A stretch of 64,000 nucleotides of DNA from Flavobacteriales bacterium (GTDB taxonomy: Bacteria; Bacteroidota; Bacteroidia; Flavobacteriales_D; Sanyastnellaceae). Shown here piece by piece: positions 53,594 through 62,862 of the stretch. The stretch is taken from contig JAGYJM010000002.1 in assembly GCA_018402085.1 (NCBI GenBank), positions 3,177,501 to 3,241,500 of the forward strand, written 5' to 3'. Numbering within the stretch: the stretch's first letter is position 1; every line of letters begins with the position of its first letter. Position numbers and translations under genes: made by a program. The notes beneath the pieces are model-generated. The model was not told where the DNA came from and searched no databases. It saw nothing but the letters and a program-made list of their open reading frames with translations.

Positions 53594-54343
53594 ATGAAAA
53601 AGGTAATTTACTTTTTTGCAGCAGCTCTGCTCTGCCTCGCCGGTGTGAACGAAGCACAGGCACAAAAACAAATGGGTGGTGAAAAGAACCTCGAGTTCAA
53701 TTTTGCTCCCCTCGGAGGTAACCCGATCGGTGTGAACGGCATCCGCTTCCGTTACTTCAACAGCGAGTCGTCTGCACTTCGCGTCAACCTTTTCGTAGGA
53801 TCTTCTACGACCACCACTGTGACTGCACAAGAAGGAGAATTCAGCCCTGAAGACCCAACGAGCCCGCTCTTGCAGTCTTACGACCGTGCTTTCGACCTCA
53901 CTATCCGCCCCGGATATGAGATCCACTTCGAGGGTACCGATCGCCTTTCTCCTTACGTAGGTGCTGAGATTGACTTCGGTATTGGTAACACCAGCACCGA
54001 AAACGAAAACTGGGGCGCTCAAGATCCTGACGATTCTCCTGGTGACTTCGTGGTATGGACAGACACTACCAAGGATCCTTACACTCGCTTTGGACTGAAC
54101 CTTCTTGCCGGATTCGACTTTTACTTCGCAGATAATGTGTATCTTGGAGCTGAATTCGGATATGGCTTCTCTGTGATGAGCATGGGTGACACAACTGTCG
54201 AGACAGACAACCAGTCGGCTTGGGGTTTGAACAATCTGGGTGACCCGGATGCTGATCTTCCAGATCCAACTGTGAACGGCTCACAGTTCAACGTTGGCCC
54301 TAACGTGAACGGCCAGATCCGTCTCGGATTCCTGTTCAACTAA
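53594..54343 (+). CDS. Outer membrane beta-barrel protein
   Basis: 249 residues from MKKVIYFFAAALLCLAG, cleaved after NEAQAQ. Alternating amphipathic strands (LNLLAGFDFYFADNVYLGAEFGYGFSV) and a C-terminal QIRLGFLFN strand suggest an eight- to ten-strand OmpA/OmpW-like barrel. An acidic loop (NENWGAQDPDDSPGD) would face outside. Ligand unknown. The next lipoprotein gene starts 7 bases downstream, so they probably work together. Confidence 0.82.
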   Translation: MKKVIYFFAAALLCLAGVNEAQAQKQMGGEKNLEFNFAPLGGNPIGVNGIRFRYFNSESSALRVNLFVGSSTTTTVTAQEGEFSPEDPTSPLLQSYDRAFDLTIRPGYEIHFEGTDRLSPYVGAEIDFGIGNTSTENENWGAQDPDDSPGDFVVWTDTTKDPYTRFGLNLLAGFDFYFADNVYLGAEFGYGFSVMSMGDTTVETDNQSAWGLNNLGDPDADLPDPTVNGSQFNVGPNVNGQIRLGFLFN

Positions 54344-54350
54344 TAGAATT

Positions 54351-55223
54351 ATGCGTTACAACACTCCCCTTCAATCACTCAAGTTTTTCGGACTGATCAC
54401 TGCGCTCTTTTTCCTCGGTGCCTGCACCAAAGAGCAAGTTGGTGGCGGGGGCTATATGGCTCCGCAACCACAAAACGTGACTGTAGATCAAGACGACGCC
54501 CGTCTTGCGCGCCAGATGATGGAGCGCATGCCGGAAATCGGTATCTGGAACGAAGAACGAGGCCAGCTTTACAAGTTCAACCTGCAGACCCGTGAGTTCA
54601 GCTTTGCTGATCCGAACCCGGGGTGGAACTTCTCAAACAGCGATGGCCCTACCTACATCGAAGGTGACAACGGGGGGATTCTGATCATTCCTTCGTGGTC
54701 TTTCGGAGGCAACACGGGCGGTACGGTTGTTGCCGGCTCTTCCGCCATCGATATTGATTACACGTTCTGCTTCTCTGCTTCTGACGAGGCCCTCGGTTTG
54801 GATCTTTTCAACTACGGCGGCAACCTTGACGGTGTATCCATGGTGCTTGGCATCGGTGGTGACTTTGAGGCGCTCGCTGACGGCGAAGTGGATGAAGATG
54901 CAGACTTCACGGATTTCTTCCACGGTTATGCGCTGTACTTCGTTTACGACAACGAGGCCTCGGGTACCTACGAAATCCTCAACTGGCTTGATGATCTTGA
55001 AGAAGACATGGATGTTCTTGATAACAAGGGCTTCTCTTATGTGATCGACTTCCAGAACTTCAGCTTGTACTTTTCCGCAGAAGGAACGCTCAACGTGAGT
55101 GGTGGTGAAATGACTTTCAACGGTGAATACCTTGGAATCATGGAGCTTCTCGAGTCGCTAGAAGACGAAGACGAAATCGATGTTGACCTTGTTTCCGGTT
55201 TCGGAACGATGGGCTGCAGCTAA
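54351..55223 (+). CDS. Lipoprotein of unknown function
   Basis: 290 residues; lipobox FLGAC (Cys25), followed by a Gly-rich tether (GGGGYMAP). The mature part is acidic, with runs of Asp/Glu (ADGEVDEDADF, LEDEDEIDVDL). I do not recognise a family. A terminator 30-50 bases downstream closes this two-gene unit. Confidence 0.75.
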   Translation: MRYNTPLQSLKFFGLITALFFLGACTKEQVGGGGYMAPQPQNVTVDQDDARLARQMMERMPEIGIWNEERGQLYKFNLQTREFSFADPNPGWNFSNSDGPTYIEGDNGGILIIPSWSFGGNTGGTVVAGSSAIDIDYTFCFSASDEALGLDLFNYGGNLDGVSMVLGIGGDFEALADGEVDEDADFTDFFHGYALYFVYDNEASGTYEILNWLDDLEEDMDVLDNKGFSYVIDFQNFSLYFSAEGTLNVSGGEMTFNGEYLGIMELLESLEDEDEIDVDLVSGFGTMGCS

Positions 55224-55245
55224 GATTAGAATCCAATCACTTTAT

Positions 55246-55279
55246 GAAAACACCCCGCATGTATGCGGGGTGTTTTTTT
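55246..55279 (+). terminator. Rho-independent terminator after the lipoprotein gene
   Basis: ACACCCCGCAT/ATGCGGGGTGT stem with a small loop and a T7 run. Confidence 0.9.
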
Positions 55280-55296
55280 GTCGTTAACTTCCCGGT

Positions 55297-56070
55297 ATGA
55301 CCGCACGCTTCAGCTATCTCGAAAAAGAATACCTGGCTGACCTGAACAAGGGTATTGACTGCAGCATTCCTCTCATCGCCGCCCCCGGCAGGGTTGCCGC
55401 ATGGTACGTTTCGCCTATCCGAATTGAACCGGTTCGGTCCGCCGGCTGGGTAGGCAGCGTAGCCGAGGGCGGATCTGTCAATTTCCGAGAGATCACTTTT
55501 AATCCGCACGGACACGGCACGCATACCGAATGCGTGGGGCACATCACCCCTGAGGTGTATTCAGTCAACACCCACATCAGAAGCTATCATCATCCTGCGC
55601 TTTTGCGCAGTGTGCAGGCAGAAGAGATCACTGAAGAAACAGCCCGTGACGGCATGGAGGCAGGCGACCGCGTGATTACAGCTGCCATGATCCCTGATGG
55701 GCCGCTTGCGCCCGCATTTGTGCTTCGCACCCTGCCCAACGGTTCATTTAAGGCGACAACGAATTACAGCGACAGCAACCCGCCTTATTTATCTGCTGCG
55801 GCCATGGAGAAAATAGTTGCGGGTGGCGTTGAGCACCTATTGCTCGATTTACCAAGCGTAGATCGTGAATCTGACGGCGGCGCCTTGCGTGCGCACCACC
55901 ATTTCTGGGGCTTGCCTGAGAGGAATCGCAGGCACTGCTCGATCACCGAAATGATTTTTGTGCCCGACGCCGCGACTGACGGCGTGTACCTGCTGAACCT
56001 ACAGTTTGCGCCCTTTGAAAATGATGCAAGTCCGAGCCGCCCGGTGCTCTATCCGGCGATCTCTGTTTGA
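55297..56070 (+). CDS. Cyclase family protein (kynurenine formamidase-like metal hydrolase)
   Basis: 257 residues. The metal motif HGHGTHTE (His, His and the following acid) identifies the cyclase/KynB superfamily, and NPPYLSAAAM and VDRESDGG are later conserved loops. Family enzymes hydrolyse amides such as N-formylkynurenine or related cyclic substrates. No other kynurenine gene is close, so the substrate is open. A hairpin-GATG element encodes H-P-A-L-L-R. It overlaps the convergent kinase gene by 22 bp. Confidence 0.85.
   Translation: MTARFSYLEKEYLADLNKGIDCSIPLIAAPGRVAAWYVSPIRIEPVRSAGWVGSVAEGGSVNFREITFNPHGHGTHTECVGHITPEVYSVNTHIRSYHHPALLRSVQAEEITEETARDGMEAGDRVITAAMIPDGPLAPAFVLRTLPNGSFKATTNYSDSNPPYLSAAAMEKIVAGGVEHLLLDLPSVDRESDGGALRAHHHFWGLPERNRRHCSITEMIFVPDAATDGVYLLNLQFAPFENDASPSRPVLYPAISV
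55591..55610 (-). repeat. Hairpin-GATG element in the cyclase gene (antisense)
   Basis: Minus strand CTGCGC-AAAA-GCGCAG-GATG, the same stem as the copy at 3970. Strict member. Confidence 0.75.
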
Positions 56071-57539
56071 GCATTTGCAACCGGCAATTCAAGTGTGAAA
56101 GTGGTTCCTATACCCGGGGCGGTGTTGAAGTAGATCCGCCCGCCGGCCTGTTCAACCATTCCGCGCACCATTGCGAGTCCTAAGCCCGTGCCGGTGCTCT
56201 TCGTGGTAAAATTGGGTTCAAAAATCTTATGCTGCATTTCTTCCGGGACACCCTCTCCATTGTCTCTTACGTGGATTCTATGAACGTTCTCGCCGGGCTC
56301 GACATCGACCTCTATATTGCCCTTTCGACCCTCAGGAATGGCCTGTATGGCGTTGGTGATGAGATTATTCAAGATGCGGATCATGTGATCTTTATCCGTG
56401 AAGGCCATCATCGGAAGGTTTTCGCCGTCATTGTTGCTGCTGAACAAGACTTCATTCTGCTGTGTAAATAGGTCAAGGCATTGATTCACCACCTCGCGAA
56501 GGTCAATGATTTCATTTCTGGCTTGTGGCATTTTCGCGAAGTCACTGAATTCACTGGCGATATTTGACAACGCGTTGATCTGTTCGATCATGCTGTCTGA
56601 GAATTTTCGAAGTTGTTGCTGAAAGCCGGGGTCATCGGGGCGCCATGAGCGCTGCAGGTGCTGCACCCTGAGCTTCATGGGGGTCAGTGGGTTTTTGATT
56701 TCATGTGCGACCTGCCTGGCCATTTCTCGCCAAGCACTTTCTCGTTCTGACCTTGCGAGCTCGGATGCCGAGCGCTCTACTTCCTGAAGCATTCGGTTGT
56801 ACTCTTTTACCAGTGCGCCTATTTCATCGTTTCCTCGCCATTCTATGGGCTCTATTTTCTTTCCGAGATCAACCTGTTTCATGCGCTGCCCTACACGCTG
56901 CAGGCGTGAAATAATGTAATTCGACAACACGAAGGCGAGTACGCTTGCGCCCAGGAACAGACCAATGTAAATACGGGTCAGCTGGATCAGGAACGCATTC
57001 AATTCACCGCGATCTACTTCACTCTTGTCATACCGCACATTGGTAATGGCAATAGGTCGATCGTTGCTTCCGCGGAAGTACCAGTAGGCCATCACAAAAG
57101 TGCCATAGTCAATATCTTTAGCGAGCTCTGCCCGGGTATTTCCGGTAGAAAGCTGCTTCATGATCGTGTAGTCAATTTTTTGTGAGAAGCCCAGTTCTTC
57201 GATATTCTTAGGGCTAGATGATATAAGGAGGTCACCTTTGAGGTTATAGAGGTTGATGGCGAGGCTGTGCACATCTGACAGCTCACAAATCTTCTCACTG
57301 AAGATGGCTGGCACTGCTTCGGTGGCCATGCTGCCTCCGTACTGTTGCAGAAAGTACTGCATGCTTTCTTGAACAGCGAGTTCTTTACGCTGTAGACGTG
57401 CCTTGTTGTACTCTTCTTCCTGCTGCTTAAAATTGAAGTAAGCCGTGATCCCTGAAGCCAGAAATGACAATAGGATGAGCGTCAGCATAGACAGGTATAT
57501 GCGCAGTCGAAGGGTCAGATGCCACCGGATTTTTTTCAT
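56049..57539 (-). CDS. NtrY-like membrane sensor histidine kinase
   Basis: 496 residues from MKKIRWHLTL. TM1 ~12-33, periplasmic sensor ~35-190, TM2 ~191-210, HAMP ~211-262, then HisKA with His279 in RQVAHEIKNPLTPMKLRVQHLQRSW, the NtrY/NtrB-type pattern. The ATPase domain has NNLITNAIQAIP, VRDNGEGVPEEM and TGTGLGLAMVRG. It would phosphorylate a response regulator, often an NtrC-type activator, not present here. It lies downstream of atpG beyond a terminator, so it is a separate unit. Confidence 0.9.
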   Translation of the reverse strand: MKKIRWHLTLRLRIYLSMLTLILLSFLASGITAYFNFKQQEEEYNKARLQRKELAVQESMQYFLQQYGGSMATEAVPAIFSEKICELSDVHSLAINLYNLKGDLLISSSPKNIEELGFSQKIDYTIMKQLSTGNTRAELAKDIDYGTFVMAYWYFRGSNDRPIAITNVRYDKSEVDRGELNAFLIQLTRIYIGLFLGASVLAFVLSNYIISRLQRVGQRMKQVDLGKKIEPIEWRGNDEIGALVKEYNRMLQEVERSASELARSERESAWREMARQVAHEIKNPLTPMKLRVQHLQRSWRPDDPGFQQQLRKFSDSMIEQINALSNIASEFSDFAKMPQARNEIIDLREVVNQCLDLFTQQNEVLFSSNNDGENLPMMAFTDKDHMIRILNNLITNAIQAIPEGRKGNIEVDVEPGENVHRIHVRDNGEGVPEEMQHKIFEPNFTTKSTGTGLGLAMVRGMVEQAGGRIYFNTAPGIGTTFTLELPVANAQTEIAG

Positions 57540-57619
57540 CAGCTCATCGCTTGGGTACAATTTAGCATCAAAAATCGTGCTGAAAATGGTGTTCGGACGT
57601 ACTTGGGCAGGGAGGTTTA

Positions 57620-57634
57620 TTTTGTGACACAAAA
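57620..57634. promoter_or_regulatory. Perfect palindrome TTTTGTGACACAAAA
   Basis: Seven-base arms around a central A, adjoining the atp terminator and upstream of the kinase gene. It may be an operator, or simply the terminator edge. Confidence 0.35.
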
Positions 57635-57658
57635 AAAGCACCTCAATGAGGTGCTTTC
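57631..57658 (-). terminator. Terminator of the atp operon
   Basis: On the minus strand GCACCTC-ATT-GAGGTGC is followed by seven T, 23 bases after the atpG stop. Confidence 0.88.
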
Positions 57659-57680
57659 TCCATCTATGGTGTCCACGTTA

Positions 57681-58568
57681 TCAACCGTTGAGAGCTTCTG
57701 CTCCGCCAACGATTTCAAGAATTTCATTGGTAATGCTTGCCTGCCGCGCTTTATTGTAGGTAAGCTTCAGCTCTTTGAGCAGGTCTGTTGCGTTATCCGT
57801 TGCTTTGTGCATAGCCGTCATTCGGGCGCCGTGTTCTGAAGCATTGCTATCGAGGAGCGCCTTAAAAAGCTGCAGCTTAATACTATTAGGAATAATACGC
57901 TCGATGATGACTTCTTTGTTTGGCTCAAAGATGTAATCTCCTGCAGCGTTACCCTTTTTGCTGTCTTTATCTTCTTTGGGCACAACGGGCAGCATTTGCT
58001 CGAACATCACATCTTGGGCGGCCGCATTGCGGAAGCGGTTATACACCACGTAAACCCTATCCCATTTACCGTTGGCAAACTGATCCATCGCCACCTGAGC
58101 AATCTCAGCCGTATTCTCAAAAGATAACTCATCAAAAATGGCGAACGGCTCGGGCGCGAACCCTTCAGTGGTATGGTATTCGGTGCGCTTAAACGCATCA
58201 AAAGCCTTCTTTCCGAGTGAAACCACTTTCACATTCACCCCACTGTAGTCGGATTTAATGCGGCGCTTCACCTCTTTAATGATGTTGTTATTAAACGCTC
58301 CACAGAGGCCGCGATTTGACGTAACCGTCATGATGAGCACATTCTTCACGGGGCGCTCTACAGAGTAGACGCCCTCGCTTGAGTCGAGGCTTGCGCCCAC
58401 GTTCGCGAGGATTTCCTGCAGCTTTTCAGCGTACGGTCGCAACTGCGTAATGGCGTCTTGTGCACGGCGCAATTTCGCGGCCGACACCATCTTCATCGCC
58501 TGAGTGATCTGGCGTGTAGATTGTACCGAGGTAATTCTGCTTCGTACTTCTTTAAGTCCGCCGGCCAT
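57681..58568 (-). CDS. atpG: ATP synthase F1 gamma subunit
   Basis: 295 residues. The N-terminal coiled coil (LKEVRSRITSVQSTRQITQAMKMVSAAKLRRAQ) and C-terminal helix (RMTAMHKATDNATDLLKELKLTYNKARQASITNEILEIVGGAEAL) form the rotor shaft; SNRGLCGAFN is conserved. Last gene of the cluster, 4 bases after atpA. The beta and epsilon genes (atpD, atpC) do not follow. Confidence 0.97.
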   Translation of the reverse strand: MAGGLKEVRSRITSVQSTRQITQAMKMVSAAKLRRAQDAITQLRPYAEKLQEILANVGASLDSSEGVYSVERPVKNVLIMTVTSNRGLCGAFNNNIIKEVKRRIKSDYSGVNVKVVSLGKKAFDAFKRTEYHTTEGFAPEPFAIFDELSFENTAEIAQVAMDQFANGKWDRVYVVYNRFRNAAAQDVMFEQMLPVVPKEDKDSKKGNAAGDYIFEPNKEVIIERIIPNSIKLQLFKALLDSNASEHGARMTAMHKATDNATDLLKELKLTYNKARQASITNEILEIVGGAEALNG

Positions 58569-58572
58569 GATT

Positions 58573-60156
58573 CTATCCCGCTTTGTATTTGGCAGTCAGC
58601 TCTTTCGCTGCGCTACGGAGTACATCTTGTGTTTCATCGGTCAACTTACCGGCCTTTAGGGTGTCAAGGATATCGCGGTGTTTGTTGCGCATGTAGGATA
58701 GAAATTCTTTTTCAAATTCACGCACTTTGGCAACAGGCACATCGATCAGGAGGCCTTTTGTACCGAGGTAGATAATTGAAATCTGCTCTTCTACCGTCAT
58801 CGGCGAGTTTTGCGCTTGTTTGAGGATTTCTACGTTGCGAGCACCTTTGTCGAGTACGGCCTTTGTGGCGTCATCGAGGTCAGATCCGAATTTTGAGAAA
58901 GCTTCCAGCTCACGATACTGTGCCTGGTCGAGCTTCAGGGTTCCGGCTACTTTCTTCATCGACTTGATCTGTGCCGAACCGCCCACACGTGATACGGAGA
59001 TCCCTACGTTAATCGCCGGGCGTACACCCGATAGGAAGAGGCTTGACTCGAGGAAGATTTGTCCGTCAGTAATCGAAATCACGTTTGTCGGGATGTAGGC
59101 TGAGACGTCTCCGGCTTGTGTTTCGATAATTGGCAGTGCTGTTAGCGACCCTCCTCCTTTCACGTGTCCTCTCAGAGACTCCGGGAGATCATTCATGCGG
59201 GAGGCTATTTCATCAGAGTTGATGACTTTCGCCGCGCGCTCGAGGAGGCGGCTATGGAGGTAGAATACGTCACCCGGGTATGCCTCACGGCCCGGGGGGC
59301 GACGTAGGAGGAGCGATACCTCGCGGTAGGCGACTGCTTGTTTTGAAAGGTCATCGTAGACAATCAATGCCGGGTTGCCGGTATCGCGGAAATACTCTCC
59401 GATTGCTGCGCCCGTAAACGGCGCGTAGAACTGAAGCGGTGCAGGTTCAGATGCGGATGCCGCTACCACTACCGTGTAAGGCAGGGCACCATTCTCTTCA
59501 AGTGTTTTTACGATTTGTGCTACCGTAGATCCTTTTTGCCCGATCGCCACATAGATGCAGAATACGGGCTCACCGCGGTCATAAAACTCACGCTGGTTGA
59601 TAATGGTATCGATGGCTACGGTTGTTTTTCCCGTCTGGCGGTCGCCAATGATCAGCTCTCGCTGCCCACGACCGATCGGAATCATCGCATCGATCGCTTT
59701 CACGCCGGTTTGAAGTGGCTCATTTACCGGTTGGCGGTAAATTACCCCGGGTGCTTTACGCTCAATGGGCATCTCGAACAACTCGCCCTGGATGGGACCT
59801 TTTCCGTCAATTGGCTCCCCCAATGTATTGACGACGCGGCCGAGCATGCCTTTTCCGGCCTTCACCGATGCGATAAGTCCGGTTCGCTTAACGGTAGAAC
59901 CTTCTTTGAGGTCACCAGAGGGGCCGAGCAATACTGCACCCACATTGTCTTCTTCAAGATTCAGTACGATTCCGCGCACACCATTCTCGAACTCAATCAG
60001 CTCACCTGATTGCACATGCGAGAGTCCGTAGATACGGGCGATACCATCACCTACTTGAAGGATGGAACCTACTTCTTCTAACTCTGCTTCGGTTTTTATA
60101 CCTGAGAGTTGTTCTCTGAGAATTGCAGATACTTCTGCCGGTTTCAAATCAGCCAT
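58573..60156 (-). CDS. atpA: ATP synthase F1 alpha subunit
   Basis: 527 residues. P-loop GDRQTGKT (171-178), the [34 protein letters not shown] segment and the [13 protein letters not shown] signature are intact. It carries non-catalytic nucleotide sites of F1 and forms the hexamer with beta. Confidence 0.98.
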   Translation of the reverse strand: MADLKPAEVSAILREQLSGIKTEAELEEVGSILQVGDGIARIYGLSHVQSGELIEFENGVRGIVLNLEEDNVGAVLLGPSGDLKEGSTVKRTGLIASVKAGKGMLGRVVNTLGEPIDGKGPIQGELFEMPIERKAPGVIYRQPVNEPLQTGVKAIDAMIPIGRGQRELIIGDRQTGKTTVAIDTIINQREFYDRGEPVFCIYVAIGQKGSTVAQIVKTLEENGALPYTVVVAASASEPAPLQFYAPFTGAAIGEYFRDTGNPALIVYDDLSKQAVAYREVSLLLRRPPGREAYPGDVFYLHSRLLERAAKVINSDEIASRMNDLPESLRGHVKGGGSLTALPIIETQAGDVSAYIPTNVISITDGQIFLESSLFLSGVRPAINVGISVSRVGGSAQIKSMKKVAGTLKLDQAQYRELEAFSKFGSDLDDATKAVLDKGARNVEILKQAQNSPMTVEEQISIIYLGTKGLLIDVPVAKVREFEKEFLSYMRNKHRDILDTLKAGKLTDETQDVLRSAAKELTAKYKAG

Positions 60157-60189
60157 TGATACCTTTCTGTTTTGACCTTTTGGTCATCA

Positions 60190-60750
60190 TTAAATCAATG
60201 CTTCGTAAGTCTTGTCGATAAGTTCATGGTGCAGCATGCGCAGTTGAGACTGCACAGACGCATCTACCATGCGGTCTTCGACCTTGAGTACGAAACCACC
60301 GATGATCTCGGGATCCACCACTTCATTTACTTCGATCATCCCGCCGTCATTCATCTGCGTAACGATCTTATTCACTGCAGCGCGCAATGTGTCGTCAAGC
60401 GGTACAGCGGTGACCACTTGTGAAGTGAGTACCCCTTTTCTTTTTTTGTTCAGGGCTACATATGCTGCAGCCACTTCTGCGAGGATGTCTTCGCGTCCTT
60501 TCGAAATCAGAATACGGATGAACGCATGCGTCATCTCGTGAACACGTCCGCCAAAAATCGCGTCAAACACCTTCTGTTTCTTGTCTGCGTTTACCACAGG
60601 ACTTTCAAGCAGAACGCGCAGGTCACGGTTTTCAGCCACAACCCTCCCGAACATTTGCATGTCATCGGTTACCAGGTCAACGCTGCTTCTTTCCAGCGCG
60701 AGACTCAGCAGCGACTTTGCGTAGCGGAGTGCGATTTTCGAACTGTGCAT
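60190..60750 (-). CDS. atpH: ATP synthase F1 delta subunit
   Basis: 186 residues. The OSCP/delta helical N-domain (ALRYAKSLLSLALERSSVDLV) and the C-terminal VLTSQVVTAVPLDDTL..VDPEIIGGFVLKVEDRMVDASVQSQLRML are typical. It joins F1 to the b stator. Confidence 0.95.
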   Translation of the reverse strand: MHSSKIALRYAKSLLSLALERSSVDLVTDDMQMFGRVVAENRDLRVLLESPVVNADKKQKVFDAIFGGRVHEMTHAFIRILISKGREDILAEVAAAYVALNKKRKGVLTSQVVTAVPLDDTLRAAVNKIVTQMNDGGMIEVNEVVDPEIIGGFVLKVEDRMVDASVQSQLRMLHHELIDKTYEALI

Positions 60751-60757
60751 TACTGAA

Positions 60758-61255
60758 TCAGTTGACGTTCGTTTCCTCGAGTAGTTTATTCACGAGTTCG
60801 CGTTGTTTATCTTCGTCTGCCAGTTGGAGACGGATAACTTTTTCAGCGATCTCGAGTGACAATTGTGCCACGTGAGACTTGAGTTCAGCCACCGCAGCAG
60901 CCTTCTCATTCTGCACGGCTTCACGGGCGTTGGTGACAATACGGTCTGCTTCCTCTTTGGCCAAACCTTTGGCTTCAGCAACGATCTGATCCTTTATTTC
61001 ACGGGCTTCGCGCAGAATTTCATCGCGCTCTACACGTGCTTCCTGGAGCAGTTTTTCGTTATCTGACTTTAAGTTCTCAATCTCCTGACGTGCTTTTTCA
61101 GCTTCGTTCAGGGAGTTCGAGATGGACTCTTCGCGTTCCTTTAGTCCTTTCAGGATCGGCCCCCACGCAGCGCGACGGAGGATGACCAGAACAAGCAGGA
61201 AAGCGATAGACGCCCATACCATTGTGCCGAGGCTCGGCGAAAGTAAAGCATCCAT
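60758..61255 (-). CDS. atpF: ATP synthase F0 b subunit
   Basis: 165 residues with one membrane helix (~11-30) and a long charged coiled coil. It is the peripheral stalk and starts 22 bases after atpE. Confidence 0.96.
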   Translation of the reverse strand: MDALLSPSLGTMVWASIAFLLVLVILRRAAWGPILKGLKEREESISNSLNEAEKARQEIENLKSDNEKLLQEARVERDEILREAREIKDQIVAEAKGLAKEEADRIVTNAREAVQNEKAAAVAELKSHVAQLSLEIAEKVIRLQLADEDKQRELVNKLLEETNVN

Positions 61256-61277
61256 ACTTCAGTGCGTTTGTTAATGA

Positions 61278-61523
61278 TTAACCCAGTGCAACGAGCAGGC
61301 AAACGATCACGGCAAAAAGTGCTACACCCTCAACGAGTGCCGCAGCAACGATCATGTTCGCACGGAGGTCACCGGTTGCTTCAGGCTGACGTGCCATCGA
61401 TTCAAGTGCAGTACCGCCGATACGGCCAATACCCATTCCTGCGCCGATAACGGCTGCGCCAGCACCGAGTCCTGCGAGACCCTGGTTCATCATCGTGTCG
61501 AGAAGAACAATAAGCAGTTCCAT
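61278..61523 (-). CDS. atpE: ATP synthase F0 c subunit
   Basis: 81 residues, two helices joined by the polar loop ARQPEA. The ion-binding Glu lies in AALVEGVAL; Ser does not follow it and the Na+ ligand set is incomplete, so proton coupling is likely. Confidence 0.96.
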   Translation of the reverse strand: MELLIVLLDTMMNQGLAGLGAGAAVIGAGMGIGRIGGTALESMARQPEATGDLRANMIVAAALVEGVALFAVIVCLLVALG

Positions 61524-61541
61524 TTCTATTGATTTAATTGA

Positions 61542-62681
61542 TTAATGATGTGCTTCTTGAGTGGCGTCGCCGAAGTACAGCGCTGCCAAAAGTGTAAAAA
61601 CATATGCCTGGAGGAAAGCAACAAGCAACTCCAGGAAAAACATGAATACCATAAACAAGACGGAGCCCACTCCCACGCCCAGGCCAAGTGCCTGGCTCTG
61701 CTCACCGAAGATGAGAAGAAGGCTGACAAAGGCGAGAATAACGATGTGGCCTGCAGTGATGTTTGCCGTGAGACGAATCATCAATACCGTTGGCTTCAGA
61801 AAAATGCCTACAAACTCGATGGGTACGAGAATGAGCTTAATCGGCAACGGAACTCCCGGAGGCCAGAGGATGTGCCCCCAGTAGTGCTTATTACCACTGA
61901 CCGTTGTAATTAAAAACACAAAGCCTGCGAGAATGAGGGTGATTCCGAGTGTGCCGGTTACATTGAACCCTCCAAAGAATGGAATGAGCCCGAGGATATT
62001 ACAAAGCCAAATAAAGAAAAAAACAGTCAGGAGGAAGGGAGTAAACCGGTGGGCGTGCTTTTCGCCAATGGATGGTACCGCCACCTCATCACGAATAAAT
62101 ATAATGAGGGGCTCAAGTGCATTCTGAATTCCTTTGGGAGCCTGACCCGGACGTTTCTTGTATCCGTTTGCCACGGCGCGGAAAATGATCACCATAAGGA
62201 TAATGATCATGAGCATTCCGAATACGCTTTTCGTGATCGAAAAGTCGATCGGCTGCATTCCTATAGGTTGATGACTTTCGTGGTCAACGCTCGCATAGGT
62301 GCCATGGTTCATTTCATCAGCCGCATAGAGGATTTTCTCGTGGTAATTGACCACTGACTTGCCGTTTGCGAGCGGCACCTTGACCTTTCCTTCTGTGTCG
62401 TGATGAAACGCCGAAGACATGAAGAACTCCAGTCCGTCTCCGGTCCAGAGAATTACCGGCAGCGGAATGCTTACTTCCGGAATACCTTCTGAATGTTTAC
62501 CAAAAAGGTGAACGGAGTGTGCATCTGAGATATGATGAATGATGTACTCCCCGGCCTTAAAAGATTCTTCTGCGTGACCGTCTTCAGGGTGATCCACAGC
62601 GGTAGCATCAGCAGCCGCCAATACGGTAAATGCGAATCCGCAGAGCATCCATAAAAAAGAGGTGAGACTGGAATTTCTCAT
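61542..62681 (-). CDS. atpB: ATP synthase F0 a subunit
   Basis: 379 residues from MRNSSLTSFLW, with a signal-like N-terminus and a ~120-residue extracytoplasmic extension before the first conserved helix, as usual in Bacteroidota. The essential Arg is in VLMIRLTANITAGH. It provides the proton half-channels. An in-frame ATG at 62753 lies upstream of the promoter and is rejected. Confidence 0.95.
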   Translation of the reverse strand: MRNSSLTSFLWMLCGFAFTVLAAADATAVDHPEDGHAEESFKAGEYIIHHISDAHSVHLFGKHSEGIPEVSIPLPVILWTGDGLEFFMSSAFHHDTEGKVKVPLANGKSVVNYHEKILYAADEMNHGTYASVDHESHQPIGMQPIDFSITKSVFGMLMIIILMVIIFRAVANGYKKRPGQAPKGIQNALEPLIIFIRDEVAVPSIGEKHAHRFTPFLLTVFFFIWLCNILGLIPFFGGFNVTGTLGITLILAGFVFLITTVSGNKHYWGHILWPPGVPLPIKLILVPIEFVGIFLKPTVLMIRLTANITAGHIVILAFVSLLLIFGEQSQALGLGVGVGSVLFMVFMFFLELLVAFLQAYVFTLLAALYFGDATQEAHH

Positions 62682-62717
62682 TCCTGCAACGTTAACTACC
62701 CGTTTCAAAAATCGGTG

Positions 62718-62746
62718 CAAAAGTAGGCATTTACTTTCGCCTGCAA
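62718..62746 (-). promoter_or_regulatory. Promoter of the atp operon
   Basis: Minus strand TACTTTTG (62718-62725) with TTG (62744-62746), 18-base spacing. The leader to the atpB ATG is ~30 bases. Confidence 0.65.
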
Positions 62747-62813
62747 GTTTCAAATCGCGATTTTTTCAACAACTCTCACACAAAGTGCGCATCTGACCAT
62801 CCGGTGCGCGTTC

Positions 62814-62862
62814 GCATACGCCGCTTCCCGACAAGTCGGGACAGGTTACGCGGCGAAAGAAA
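62814..62862 (-). repeat. Composite hairpin-GATG element between the AtpI-like genes and atpB
   Basis: Minus strand TTTCTTT, CGCCGC, a loop holding TCCCGA-CTTG-TCGGGA, GCGGCG, then TATGCGAAC. It has both flanks of the simple family but a composite loop. Confidence 0.75.
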
